The notes: generated by a model not told the origin, from the sequence alone. Shown: positions 54,867 through 64,000, counted from the stretch's first letter. The stretch: DNA of 64,000 nt from Pedobacter sp. PACM 27299 (GCF_001412655.1 NZ_CP012996.1:1922001-1986000), one strand, 5' to 3'. Made by a program: numbers and translations.

Positions 54867-56124
54867 CAGTTAAGGTTTTCTTTTTTCTAAGGGTGATTGT
54901 TTCATTTTGTACCAGTGGTTTTGCCCAAAAGCCAAGGCTTAATATATAACCGAGCATCAGAAATATAAACACCATTCCGGTTTTTAGTGAGGTCATATCT
55001 CCAATCCAGCCGATAATCAATGGGAGGACTGCTCCGCCGCAAATTCCGGTGATGAGGATACCGGACAGGGCACCATGGTGCTTGTCCATAGAGTTGAGTG
55101 CCAGTGAAATGATGATTGACCACATGACCGAGGCAAAGAAGCCGATCATCGGGAAAGCCCAGATGGCGATTGCCGCAGAACCAAATAGTGCAAAGGCCAG
55201 ACTAAGGATTGCTGCTGCAGTAAATAATACCAGGACTTTTTTGCTGTCCATGAATTTCAGGAGCAATAAACCGAGCAAGGTACCGATGGTGAGCATACCC
55301 CAAAACCAGGATACGGCGGTTGCACCCCCGGTTTTTGGATCTATTTGATGGTAAGTATTTAGAAATTCCGACATCCAGTTGGCCACACCTTGTTCCAATC
55401 CTACGTAACAGAAAATAGCCAGGAAGTAAAGTCCAACTGTTGGATTTTTTAGGAGTGCGATATTGGTTTCCATTCCGCCCACCTTTTCATCTCCTTTCAG
55501 TTCTACTTTGGGGATTTTTATAAAAGCGATCACGATCACCATGAGAATAGAAACGATACCGAAGATCCAGTATAGAGAGATCCATGGTAGTGCTGCCGGC
55601 ACGATCGATTCAAAAAAAGCGATGATGGGACTGGAATCACCTTCGGGCTTTCCAATATTGAGTACGAGATAGGAGTAGACTAAAGGGCTTAAAAAAGAAG
55701 CGAGGCCAAAAAAGAATTGGGCTAGGACAGAGTTGAAAGCGAAGTGTTCTTCGCCTCCGGCCACGCGAAGCAATGGGTTGATGGCTACCTGCAGCATGGC
55801 CATACCTGCACCGATTAGGAAAAGGGAACACATGTAGCTGAAATAGCCCGGAGTAAACACAAAAAGCATGGCGCCTAAAAAGGAAATAAAGAAGGCCGCT
55901 GACATCACTTTTTTCTCTCCGTATTTTTCAACAAGGATTCCTGAAGGAATAGACATGACACCGTAAGCGATAAAAAAAGCAAAGGGGAGTAAGGCTACAG
56001 TAGTAAGGCTCAAAGAAAAGCTCCTGATGATATCAGGAACCAATGGTCCGATGATATTGGTTAAAAATGAGATGACAAAGAATGTCAGTAAAATGAGTCC
56101 TAGTACAAAGTAGTTTCTTTTCAT
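54856..56124 (-). CDS. MFS sugar permease (FucP/FHS type)
   Basis: 422 residues with 12 membrane helices. The opening (FFVISFLTNIIGPLVPDIIR) and the loop IPSGILVEKYGEKKVMSAAF are typical of fucose/glucose:H+ symporters of the FHS family; AGMAMLQVAINPLLRVAGGE contains the family's helix-4 signature. It lies in the inner membrane and imports monosaccharide for the overlapping ROK kinase gene. The start is 25 bases downstream of a promoter-like box. Confidence 0.9.
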   Translation of the reverse strand: MKRNYFVLGLILLTFFVISFLTNIIGPLVPDIIRSFSLSLTTVALLPFAFFIAYGVMSIPSGILVEKYGEKKVMSAAFFISFLGAMLFVFTPGYFSYMCSLFLIGAGMAMLQVAINPLLRVAGGEEHFAFNSVLAQFFFGLASFLSPLVYSYLVLNIGKPEGDSSPIIAFFESIVPAALPWISLYWIFGIVSILMVIVIAFIKIPKVELKGDEKVGGMETNIALLKNPTVGLYFLAIFCYVGLEQGVANWMSEFLNTYHQIDPKTGGATAVSWFWGMLTIGTLLGLLLLKFMDSKKVLVLFTAAAILSLAFALFGSAAIAIWAFPMIGFFASVMWSIIISLALNSMDKHHGALSGILITGICGGAVLPLIIGWIGDMTSLKTGMVFIFLMLGYILSLGFWAKPLVQNETITLRKKKTLTDEQ

Positions 56125-56148
56125 TGGTTCATCGGTTTATGAAGATAG

Positions 56149-56174
56149 AGACGGGGCGATGTTGATTTTGTACT
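56149..56174 (-). promoter_or_regulatory. Putative ECF-sigma promoter upstream of the permease gene
   Basis: Begins AGTACAAAATCAACATCG and ends CCCCGTCT on the - strand, GTAC and CGTCT 16 bases apart, 25 bases before the permease start. It sits in the 79-base gap between the sigma gene and the permease gene, so the permease-kinase pair can be transcribed separately from the sigma gene and under its control. Confidence 0.6.
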
Positions 56175-56203
56175 AGGTTTTTTTGATAAATACTATTAAA
56201 AGG

Positions 56204-56758
56204 CTATCCAGACCTGGAAGCGATGTTTTTGCGGAGTATTTTTATGCCTTCATGCACGCAGTTGCGAATCGCCTGATATTTTATGGGAAGAATTTCTGCG
56301 ATTTGTTTATAGGAAAGGCCCTCAAAATAATGGAGCAGCATGACTTGCCGCTGTCTTTTTGTGAGGTGTTTTAATGCCTGATGTAAATGTTGGTTTACTG
56401 CTGTCTGATTCTGCTCCTGAATAATGGTTTCTTCAATACTGCTTTCTTCCTGCGGATGGTCTAACTCGGCAAGGTTAATCTCTCTTCTAGATTTTTTTAT
56501 CGCTTCAAATAATAGTCGGATATAGGCACGATAGAGGTAGCTTTTTACAGAACTGATGTCTCCCAGGTTTTCCCTGTTTTTCCAAAGTTTTAAGAACAGA
56601 TCCTGGAGACAATCTTCAGCAAGGTCGGTATCGGCAGAGGTTTTTACGCCGTACTTGTAAAGCAGCATGTAGTATTTGTAATAGATCGCTTTGAATGCGT
56701 CCTTATCGCCGGATTTGAAGCTGTCCCAAAGCTCCGATTCAGAAATTTTATCATGCAT
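56204..56758 (-). CDS. ECF sigma factor (Bacteroidota sigma-70 family)
   Basis: 184 residues. Region 2 contains DLAEDCLQDLFLKLWKNREN (-10 recognition and core binding) and region 4 contains LTKRQRQVMLLHYFEGLSYK and QIAEILPIKYQAIRNCVHEG (-35 helix-turn-helix). The size and the pattern fit the FecI-like group that works with FecR and STN-bearing SusC proteins. It is the first gene of the - strand cluster, but three metabolic genes separate it from fecR. Confidence 0.92.
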   Translation of the reverse strand: MHDKISESELWDSFKSGDKDAFKAIYYKYYMLLYKYGVKTSADTDLAEDCLQDLFLKLWKNRENLGDISSVKSYLYRAYIRLLFEAIKKSRREINLAELDHPQEESSIEETIIQEQNQTAVNQHLHQALKHLTKRQRQVMLLHYFEGLSYKQIAEILPIKYQAIRNCVHEGIKILRKNIASRSG

Positions 56759-57156
56759 ACCCCTATGTTTACAAGAATTGAACTAAACGAAAGAAATGTT
56801 AATGTATTAATAATATTTTGTAAGTTCATACAACATTTTGAAAATGAGGACTTAGGTTAGCCTTTGATAGTTAGTTGTTTATGGGGCTTTTTTTATAGGA
56901 TTATATCGTTTTAATGGTCTAAAACGATTAATTCAAATTATTTTCTATCGCTATATTTCAGTTGAAAAAATAATTAATTGTCATCTCTATTTTACTCGAA
57001 ATTGGAGTGTTTCCCCTTTGGTTTTTCCCGAAAATTAAGGATGTGGCCAGTAGAGGAGGAAGTGCAGGTTTGTTTTTTTTCTCCCCGTTCTTCATCAGGA
57101 TCCTAAGCTGATTTAGATTTGTTCAGTAGGTTTATTTTGTATATTTAAAGCGGAAA
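56759..57156. promoter_or_regulatory. Divergent control region between sigma factor and hybrid regulator
   Basis: No gene. An inverted repeat ATCGTTTTA / TAAAACGAT (56905-56913 and 56920-56928, 6-base spacer) lies near the middle and could be an operator for either side. The 26-base GTAC ... CGTCT site found elsewhere in the cluster is absent here, so the sigma gene does not seem to use its own promoter type. Confidence 0.45.
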
Positions 57157-60100
57157 ATGACTAAACTGACTCACCAAAATATACTGGCAAAACGAGTATT
57201 ACTGACCATCATACTCAATTGCTTTTTCTTACTTTCTTTCGCCCAATTGTCCTTTGATCATTTGTCGGTAACGAATGGATTATCTCAAAGTACAGTATTG
57301 TCGATTTGTAAAGACAGCAGGGGATACCTATGGTTTGGTACCCGGGATTGTCTGAACCGTTACGATGGCAGAGGGGTTAAAATTTACCGCAGCAATCCTG
57401 ATGATCCTGCCAGTATTAGCTCGGAGGATTATATCTATGCCTTATTATCAGATAAAAAGCAAAACCTGTGGATCGGTACTCAAAACGGATTAAACAGGTA
57501 CATTCCAGAAAAAGATGCCTTTGAGCGCATTCCTTTTGATCCTAAAAATCCGAATAGCATTAGTGATAAAATTATACTTTCCATGCTTGCGGATCGTAAA
57601 GGCCGGGTATGGTTTGGTACAAATACCGGTTTGAGTATGCTGGAAGATCCTGCCTCCAGGAAGTTTAAGAAGTTTTACCAGAAAGATGGGCTGGCAGGAA
57701 ATTCTGTCTATACTGTTTTTGAGGACAGAAAGGGGGATATTTGGATAGGGACTACAGAAGGGCTTAGCAGAATGAGCTGGGAAAAGGGCAGGTATGTGTT
57801 TACAAATTTCCGTCATCACCCAGCCTCGCCCCAAAGCATCAGTGGGAATTTTATCAGAACCATTGCTCAGGATCAGCTGGGTAGAATCTGGATAGGAACT
57901 GATGCGGATGGCTTGAACTTGTTTGTTCCGGAAACACAGTCTTTTATCCGTTTTAAATACCAGGCAGGCAATCCTTATGGGATCAGCAATAACATCATCC
58001 GTAAAATCAGCGTCAACAAAAATGGAGATTTATGGGTAGCAACGATGAACGGGCTCAATATTATAGACCCGCATACGCTACGCTTTACCAATTATAAACA
58101 TGATGCCGATCAGCGCAAAAGTTTAAGCGACAACTCCATTAAAGAGATTTATGAGGACAATCAGGGTTCTGTATGGATAGGTACCATGTTTGGCGGTGTC
58201 AATGTAACGCATAGCAATACCATTCCTTTTGACGTTTATAAATACAATAAGTATCGTAACAGTATCAGCAGTGATATCATTAGTGTGATTGCAGGAGATG
58301 AAAAACAGCACCTCTGGATTGGAACGGAGGGCCAGGGACTGAATTATTTCAATACTCAGACCGGTGTATTTAAGAAGTACCAGAATGATCCGGCAGACCC
58401 GGGAAGTTTAAGCAACAATACCATAAAGGCGATATTTAAAGATAGTAAGAATCGCATTTGGATAGGGCTTTTTCAAGGTGGATTGGAGCTTTTTAATCCG
58501 GCTACAGGTAAGTTTAAACATTATCGCCATGATCCCGCTAATCCTAATTCATTGAGTTATGGTTATGTGAGCAGCATTACGGAAAATCCGGATGGACATT
58601 TATTGGTGGGTACCTCCTCAAAAGGATTGAATGTGTTTGATCCCGAGCAGGAAAGATTTACACTGATCAATGAGCTGCCAAGTTCGGGACTTCGACTGAG
58701 TAGTGGTTACATTCGTTTTGCCTATACCGACTCTAAGAAAAACCTTTGGGTAGGTACGCCAAGAGGTCTTAACCTGTTAAATTATAAGCATTCAGCTTTT
58801 AAGTATTTTTTCAAAAGCAAGGACAAAGACAGCTTAAAATCCAACCAGATCAATTGTGTAAAAGAAGACCAGCAGCATAACATCTGGGTAGGTTCCTTAA
58901 GGGGTGGATTGAGCCTTTATCATCCTAAAACCAATACTTTTACCACCTATACCAAGGAGGATGGTTTGGCTAGCGACAATATCATTGATATTTTGGAAGA
59001 CAATGAGGGGAATTTATGGCTGAGTACCGACCGTGGCCTGACCAAATTTGATAAAGCAAGGAAGTCTTTTAAAAATTATAACATTAGCGATGGACTGCCA
59101 GCCAATGAATTCAATGTGAATTCTGCTTATAAGGATGAACATGGAAAACTGTATTTCGGAAGCTATAATGGCCTGGTGGCATTTACTCCCAGAGATATCA
59201 AAGAAAATACGACCGTCCCAAAAATCGTGTTTTCCGGCTTAAAGTTATTCAATAAACCCGTTGCTATTGACGGTCCCGATCAATTACTGAAAGCGGACAT
59301 CAGCTTTACCAGGGAGATTACCTTTTCTGCAGGACAAAATATTTTTACCATAGATTTCCTGGCGCTGAATTATATCCAGCCTCAGCGGAATCAATATGCC
59401 TATAAACTGGAAGGATTTGAAAAGGACTGGAACTACGTGAATATACCTTCTGCAACTTACACCAACTTGCCGGCAGGAAAATACAGGTTTTTAGTCAAAG
59501 GGAGCAATAATGACGGCCTTTGGAATGAAGTTCCGGCAAGTATGGAAATTCGTATTTTACCGCCATTATGGCAAACCTGGTGGGCTTACCTGGGTTATGC
59601 GATTGCAGCAGCAGCCTTGCTTTATTTTGTGCTGCGCTTTACCCGCAGACAGCAAAGGTTAGAATCCGAGTTGTATTATGAGCAGCTGAATAATGAAAGG
59701 CAGGAAGAGCTGTACCAGATGAAGCTGGATTTCTTTACCCGTATCTCTCATGAAATCCGTACGCCGCTAACCCTCATTTTTGCGCCGCTTCAAAAACTGC
59801 TCAAGCTGACCACAGAAAATCATACCGTTCATCAGCCATTGCTGGGTGTAAAGAAAAATACAGACAGACTGCTTCGGCTGATCAGCGAATTGCTGGACTT
59901 TAGAAAGATCGAAACTGGAAATACCAGACTTCAGGTTTCTTCCCATGAACTGGTTGCTTTTTGCCGCAGCATTTATGAAACCTACTCCCATCTGGCTGAG
60001 CTTAAAAACATCGACTATAGTTTCAGCAGCAATGTGTCCGAAGTTCAACTTTATTTTGACGCTGGTCAGCTAGAAAAGGTGTTTTATAATATTCTTTCCA

Positions 60101-61341
60101 ATGCCTTTAAATATACTCCTGATGGGGGTGAAATTAGTTTTTCCATCAATCTGGATAAGGATCAGGTAAAGGTGGTTATCGCGGATACGGGAGTTGGGAT
60201 ACCTGCTGAATTGCAGGATAAAATCTTCGGTAATTTTTACCAGGTAAAATCTAAAAATATTGCTGCGGAAGGCTGGGGAATCGGTCTGGCCCTGGTTAAA
60301 AATATTGTTGAACTGCATAAAGGCGAAATTTCAGTTTCCAGTACAGCTGCGGTGGAAGGGAAAGATGGAGGAACCGTGCTGACGGTAGGCTTATGGTTAG
60401 GGAAATCACATTTCAAGGAAGAAGAAATCAGCGATCTGGAGCCCTTGGCAAAAACGATGTCTGAACCGCAGGAATCAGTAGGAGTGCTAACTGAATCAGC
60501 AGCAGCGGGCACTGGATCAGAAGAAGAGCCAACCGGATCAGCGGATCAATTGGCTGCGGAAACAGCGCTTCAAGCTGAGGAAAAGAAGTACAGCATTCTG
60601 GTAGTCGAAGACAATGATGAATTGAGGGGATTTATTGTGCAGTCGCTGCAGTCCCTTTATCATATTTTAGAAGCAGTGAATGGAGTGGAAGGATGGGAGA
60701 TGGCCACTACGCATCTTCCCGATCTGATCATTAGTGATGTGACCATGCCGGAAATGAATGGCCTCGAACTTTGTCAGCGGTTAAAAAAAGAAGAGCGGAC
60801 GAATCACATTCCGGTGATCATGCTCACAGCTATGGCCTCGGAGCTGCATCTGGTAAATGGTCTTGAGGCAGGAGCAAATGTTTACATGACCAAACCTTTT
60901 AGTATACAGGTTCTGGAATTGAGTATCCGAAATATTTTACAGGGACGGGAGGAGTTAAAGCAGAAATACCTGCGTCAGTTAATGCTGACCCCAAAACTAC
61001 CGGAAACGGAATCTCCTGAAGGAAAGTTTCTAAATAAGCTGATGCAGCTGATGGAAGAAAATATGGAAGATCCTGAATTCAATGTGGGCGGTTTGGTTGA
61101 ACATATTGGAATGAGCCAGACGGTACTTTATAAAAAGATCAAGGCCATCACGGGTTTATCGATCACTGATTTCATCAAATCCCAGCGGCTAAAAAGAGCC
61201 GCCCAATTATTGTCGGAGGGCAAACTGAATGTTTCTGAAGTGGCTTATGCGGTTGGTTTTAATGACCGGAAGTATTTCAGTAAGGAGTTTCGTAAGCAAT
61301 TTGGACTGGCTCCATCAGACTATGTTCAAAAAACAGATTAG
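57157..61341 (+). CDS. Hybrid two-component system regulator (HTCS)
   Basis: 1394 residues, sensor and response regulator in one chain. Signal peptide to about residue 29; two seven-bladed propellers of reg_prop repeats (about 30-700, repeated LWIGT / VWFGTNTGL blades); Y_Y_Y domain (about 720-785, NQYAYKLEGFEKDWNYVNIP); membrane helix (about 808-830, WWAYLGYAIAAAALLYFVLR). In the cytoplasm: HisKA with His865 (ISHEIRTPL), HATPase (NAFKYTPDGGEISFS, VGIPAELQDKIFGNFYQ, GWGIGLALVKN), receiver with Asp1194 (IISDVTMPEMNG), and AraC-type DNA binding (VGGLVEHIGMSQTVLYKKIK, VSEVAYAVGFNDRKYFSKEF). HTCS proteins sense a glycan fragment in the periplasm and switch on the linked genes. Confidence 0.95.
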   Translation: MTKLTHQNILAKRVLLTIILNCFFLLSFAQLSFDHLSVTNGLSQSTVLSICKDSRGYLWFGTRDCLNRYDGRGVKIYRSNPDDPASISSEDYIYALLSDKKQNLWIGTQNGLNRYIPEKDAFERIPFDPKNPNSISDKIILSMLADRKGRVWFGTNTGLSMLEDPASRKFKKFYQKDGLAGNSVYTVFEDRKGDIWIGTTEGLSRMSWEKGRYVFTNFRHHPASPQSISGNFIRTIAQDQLGRIWIGTDADGLNLFVPETQSFIRFKYQAGNPYGISNNIIRKISVNKNGDLWVATMNGLNIIDPHTLRFTNYKHDADQRKSLSDNSIKEIYEDNQGSVWIGTMFGGVNVTHSNTIPFDVYKYNKYRNSISSDIISVIAGDEKQHLWIGTEGQGLNYFNTQTGVFKKYQNDPADPGSLSNNTIKAIFKDSKNRIWIGLFQGGLELFNPATGKFKHYRHDPANPNSLSYGYVSSITENPDGHLLVGTSSKGLNVFDPEQERFTLINELPSSGLRLSSGYIRFAYTDSKKNLWVGTPRGLNLLNYKHSAFKYFFKSKDKDSLKSNQINCVKEDQQHNIWVGSLRGGLSLYHPKTNTFTTYTKEDGLASDNIIDILEDNEGNLWLSTDRGLTKFDKARKSFKNYNISDGLPANEFNVNSAYKDEHGKLYFGSYNGLVAFTPRDIKENTTVPKIVFSGLKLFNKPVAIDGPDQLLKADISFTREITFSAGQNIFTIDFLALNYIQPQRNQYAYKLEGFEKDWNYVNIPSATYTNLPAGKYRFLVKGSNNDGLWNEVPASMEIRILPPLWQTWWAYLGYAIAAAALLYFVLRFTRRQQRLESELYYEQLNNERQEELYQMKLDFFTRISHEIRTPLTLIFAPLQKLLKLTTENHTVHQPLLGVKKNTDRLLRLISELLDFRKIETGNTRLQVSSHELVAFCRSIYETYSHLAELKNIDYSFSSNVSEVQLYFDAGQLEKVFYNILSNAFKYTPDGGEISFSINLDKDQVKVVIADTGVGIPAELQDKIFGNFYQVKSKNIAAEGWGIGLALVKNIVELHKGEISVSSTAAVEGKDGGTVLTVGLWLGKSHFKEEEISDLEPLAKTMSEPQESVGVLTESAAAGTGSEEEPTGSADQLAAETALQAEEKKYSILVVEDNDELRGFIVQSLQSLYHILEAVNGVEGWEMATTHLPDLIISDVTMPEMNGLELCQRLKKEERTNHIPVIMLTAMASELHLVNGLEAGANVYMTKPFSIQVLELSIRNILQGREELKQKYLRQLMLTPKLPETESPEGKFLNKLMQLMEENMEDPEFNVGGLVEHIGMSQTVLYKKIKAITGLSITDFIKSQRLKRAAQLLSEGKLNVSEVAYAVGFNDRKYFSKEFRKQFGLAPSDYVQKTD

Positions 61342-61457
61342 TGCCCCCTTTTGAACTGATTTGTCGCCCTTATTTCCTGGATTAAAAACGAATATTTGAA
61401 TCCTGTAGGATCAATATTTAAATCCTATTGGAACCAAATATCCCTAAAAGACCAGGT

Positions 61458-64000
61458 ATGAACCGTTTGTTTCTCGTTTTATTATTTATTTGCTCCCAGA
61501 CCATGGGCAGTTCTGCGCAAACGCAAATTGACGTTTGTGAATGCAGCGTTCCAAAAAATTGGACTGCTGTGAATGGCAGGTTATCGATGAGCAGCAATCA
61601 TTTTAAATTAGGGAAGCAATCTATAAAATGGGACTGGAATCGGGCTGGAAAAAGCATGCTGACGATTTCTGATGAAGGTCTTAAGGCGGTGGCAGGAAAT
61701 CCGAGAAGTACTTTCGCGGTCTGGATTTATAATGAAAAACCACTGAATGACCAGCTGGTATTCAAATTCGGAACAAGTGGTAATACGATGAGCAGTTTTA
61801 ACTTTAAGCTTAATTTCAAAGGCTGGAGAACTGCCTGGGTCATGTATCACAGAGATATGGCTGGGAAACCAGCTGCAGAAATGAATCAGCTGAGCATATC
61901 GGCTCCTGCCAGCTTGAATAAGGGCAGCCTTTTTATTGATCAGCTCATCATTGCTGCGAGCATAAATCCACGTTCCCCGATGCGGGATGAGCAAGTACCA
62001 TTTGTTAATCCAGACGGAGATAAAGCGGCCAATGCCCATTGGACCTCCTTATATACCTTTAATAGCATGCCGCAATATTTGCCATTACCAGGGAAGCTGG
62101 GTGCGAGTGTTCAGGTAGAGCTTGACCAGATCCGCAAAAGGTATCAGGAGCAGCTGCTGCTGCCTGCAGGGAAAACTTCGGCAAAAAATACTTTAACTGA
62201 ATTGGAGAAAGCGTATGCCTATTGGAACATCAGCCGCGCTGGAGGAAGCATTAGTGGCCGCCCGGTATTTTCCACCAATGATGTGGAGCTGGTTTCTTTT
62301 TCTCCGGATGAAAAACTTAAGGAGATCAACCGTTTATCTGGCATCAAGCGCTATACCCAATTGATGCTTCAGATTGCTCAGGCTTATCATGCTCCTGGTT
62401 TTGTGAATGATCAACAAAGACTGGGACAAATATTTATAGATCTTCTGGATCACCTGGAAGATCAGGGATGGGCCTATGGCAGCGGGATGGGGGCATTGCA
62501 CCATCTTGGCTATAACCTTGCAAGTTATTATCCAGCTTGTTTACTGATGAAAGACCTGATTAAGCAGCAAAGTAAGCTGGACCGGACTTTTAAAAGTATG
62601 GCTTGGTTTAGTGGTTTAGGACGTAGCTTACAGCAACCTGATCAGTTGCCGGCCTCAAATATTGACGTATTTAATACTTTACTGGGCGGGATGTTAGCTT
62701 CGATTTTAATCCTGGATGATCGTCCAGAAAAATTGCAGTATCTCCAGAGTTATTCTAAATGGCTTTCCAAAAATATAACACCAGATCACACGATTGAAGG
62801 CGCTTTTAAACCTGATGGTGCCGTTTTTCACCATGGCAATATTTACCCGGCTTATGGTATTGGCGGTTATGCCGGAATCGCACCGATCCTTTATGTCCTG
62901 AGTGGTACCTCTTTTCGGGTAGAACCCGCTGCCCATGAAAGTTTAAGGCATAGTTTGCTGATGATGCATTATTATACCCATCCGTACCAATGGCCGTTGA
63001 GCGTTTCCGGACGCCATCCAACAGGCAGCGGACGCATTGCAGATGTGGCTTATGCCTATATGGCGATGTCAGGTTCGTCTGATGGACAGTTGAAAACAGA
63101 TACCTTAATGGCATCGATTTACCTGATGCTGAACAAGGGGAAACAGAACAAATGGACGACTGCTTTTAAGAATAGTCAGATTCAGCCGATAGGGTATACC
63201 AGCGGTCATTGGAACCTTAATTACGGTTTGTTTGATCTTCATCGCCGCGAGGATTGGCTGCTCAGCTTGCGCGGACATAACAGATATTTTGTAAGTCATG
63301 AGTCGTATCCCGGGGCCAATGTATATGGGAGATACCTGGGCTATGGCCATCTGGAGGTCTTATTTCCGGAGACTAAAACAGATGAGGGCAGTAATTTTAG
63401 AGATGAGGGCTGGGACTGGAACAACATTCCGGGAGCCACAACCCTTCATCTTCCTCTAGCGCAGCTGAAGGCCAACATCATCAATGCAGATGACGATAGC
63501 GGCATAGAAGAAATGCTGATTTCTGACGAGCCTTTCGCTGGTGGTACCAACTTTGAGAAAAATGGATTGTTCGCCATGAAAGTTCATGGCCATGATAAAT
63601 ATGATATGGGCAGCTTCAGGGCTTCGAAATCCTGGTTTATGTTTGATGACCTGGTGATTAGTTTAGGTTCCGGAATTAAAAATACACGGGCTGATTCTCC
63701 CACAGAAACTACCTTGTTCCAGAATTACCTGAATGATCCTGCAGCGGTGATCCAGCTGGATGGAAAGGAGATCAGCGCATTTCCTTACACTAGTAAGGGG
63801 AATGCCGGGAAAGTTTTAACCCTGATGGACAACCGCAGCATTGGGTATTATATTCCTGATGGAGGAAATGCGGTGTTCAGTAAGTCTTTACAGGTTTCCA
63901 GGGATCAGAAAGATAGTCGGGCAACGAGCGGTAATTTTGCAAAGCTGGTTTTGCAGCATGGAAATGCGCCTGCAAATGCAGGATATCAGTATGCCATGCT
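61458..64000 (+). CDS. PL8-type (chondroitinase family) polysaccharide lyase, partial
   Basis: The frame is open from ATG 61458 to the window end (847 codons) without a stop. Signal peptide 1-20 (LFLVLLFICSQTMGSSAQ). An N-terminal jelly-roll carbohydrate-binding domain (about 25-165, MSSNHFKLGKQSIKWDWNRA) is followed by an alpha/alpha toroid (about 180-560, GSGMGALHHLGYNLASYYPA; NIDVFNTLLGGML) with FHHGNIYPAYGIGGYAG, the likely catalytic His459 and Tyr pair, and RHPTGSGRIADVA. The central beta-sandwich then begins (YFVSHESYPGANVYGRYLGY). This order is that of chondroitin/hyaluronan lyases of PL8. It lies 116 bases after the hybrid regulator on the same strand. Xanthan-type specificity is the main alternative. 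Confidence 0.85.
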   Translation, partial: MNRLFLVLLFICSQTMGSSAQTQIDVCECSVPKNWTAVNGRLSMSSNHFKLGKQSIKWDWNRAGKSMLTISDEGLKAVAGNPRSTFAVWIYNEKPLNDQLVFKFGTSGNTMSSFNFKLNFKGWRTAWVMYHRDMAGKPAAEMNQLSISAPASLNKGSLFIDQLIIAASINPRSPMRDEQVPFVNPDGDKAANAHWTSLYTFNSMPQYLPLPGKLGASVQVELDQIRKRYQEQLLLPAGKTSAKNTLTELEKAYAYWNISRAGGSISGRPVFSTNDVELVSFSPDEKLKEINRLSGIKRYTQLMLQIAQAYHAPGFVNDQQRLGQIFIDLLDHLEDQGWAYGSGMGALHHLGYNLASYYPACLLMKDLIKQQSKLDRTFKSMAWFSGLGRSLQQPDQLPASNIDVFNTLLGGMLASILILDDRPEKLQYLQSYSKWLSKNITPDHTIEGAFKPDGAVFHHGNIYPAYGIGGYAGIAPILYVLSGTSFRVEPAAHESLRHSLLMMHYYTHPYQWPLSVSGRHPTGSGRIADVAYAYMAMSGSSDGQLKTDTLMASIYLMLNKGKQNKWTTAFKNSQIQPIGYTSGHWNLNYGLFDLHRREDWLLSLRGHNRYFVSHESYPGANVYGRYLGYGHLEVLFPETKTDEGSNFRDEGWDWNNIPGATTLHLPLAQLKANIINADDDSGIEEMLISDEPFAGGTNFEKNGLFAMKVHGHDKYDMGSFRASKSWFMFDDLVISLGSGIKNTRADSPTETTLFQNYLNDPAAVIQLDGKEISAFPYTSKGNAGKVLTLMDNRSIGYYIPDGGNAVFSKSLQVSRDQKDSRATSGNFAKLVLQHGNAPANAGYQYAM

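Overview
The window comes from a Bacteroidota chromosome, most likely family Sphingobacteriaceae (Pedobacter-like). This is inferred from the SusC/SusD pair, the ECF sigma/FecR pair, a one-protein hybrid two-component regulator, a DUF6266 protein, an IntDOT-like integrase and the low G+C. Genus is an inference; no ribosomal RNA gene is present.

Layout. (1) 1-4220 is a worn chromosomal flank: tail of a gene, a truncated short-chain dehydrogenase, a CPBP protease, an AraC-type membrane regulator with several lesions, and an intact secreted sugar dehydrogenase. (2) 4221-28228 is a ~24 kb integrative element. It lies between two direct copies of a 16-bp sequence that is the 3' end of the tRNA-Ser(TGA) gene at 28214-28300, and a tyrosine recombinase sits beside the intact tRNA. 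The cargo looks like a defence island: a RES-domain gene with a PD-(D/E)XK-like gene, a SIR2-HerA-KTSC operon, a PIN-like gene and an AbiJ-like/PD-(D/E)XK gene. Four IS21-family elements have invaded it. One (4823-7445) splits the RES gene and leaves an exact 8-bp target duplication. The other three are nested: 18099-20607 lies inside 17709-22796, which lies inside 17243-24904. No conjugation genes are visible. (3) 28301-32400 holds small housekeeping or hypothetical genes plus two dead genes. (4) 32509 to the window end is a polysaccharide utilisation region.

In the polysaccharide region, two GH2 enzymes and an OmpA-like lipoprotein are on the + strand (32509-39996). A long - strand cluster runs sigma factor, MFS permease, ROK kinase, PcRGLX/YetA-like protein, FecR, SusC, SusD, PIG-L deacetylase (56758 to 42505). 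Diverging from it are a 1394-residue hybrid two-component regulator and a PL8-type lyase that runs off the window. The expected scheme is: SusCD binds and imports oligosaccharide at the outer membrane, the lyases, GH2 enzymes and deacetylase cut it, the permease takes up the sugar and the ROK kinase phosphorylates it. The SusC protein has an N-terminal signalling domain and should act through FecR on the sigma factor. Three near-identical 26-bp sites lie upstream of the permease, the PcRGLX-like gene and fecR. Each has GTAC and CGTCT boxes 16 bp apart, and I propose them as promoters of this sigma factor.

Several frameshifts lie in homopolymer runs, so some 'pseudogenes' could be sequencing errors. 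I note this where it applies.
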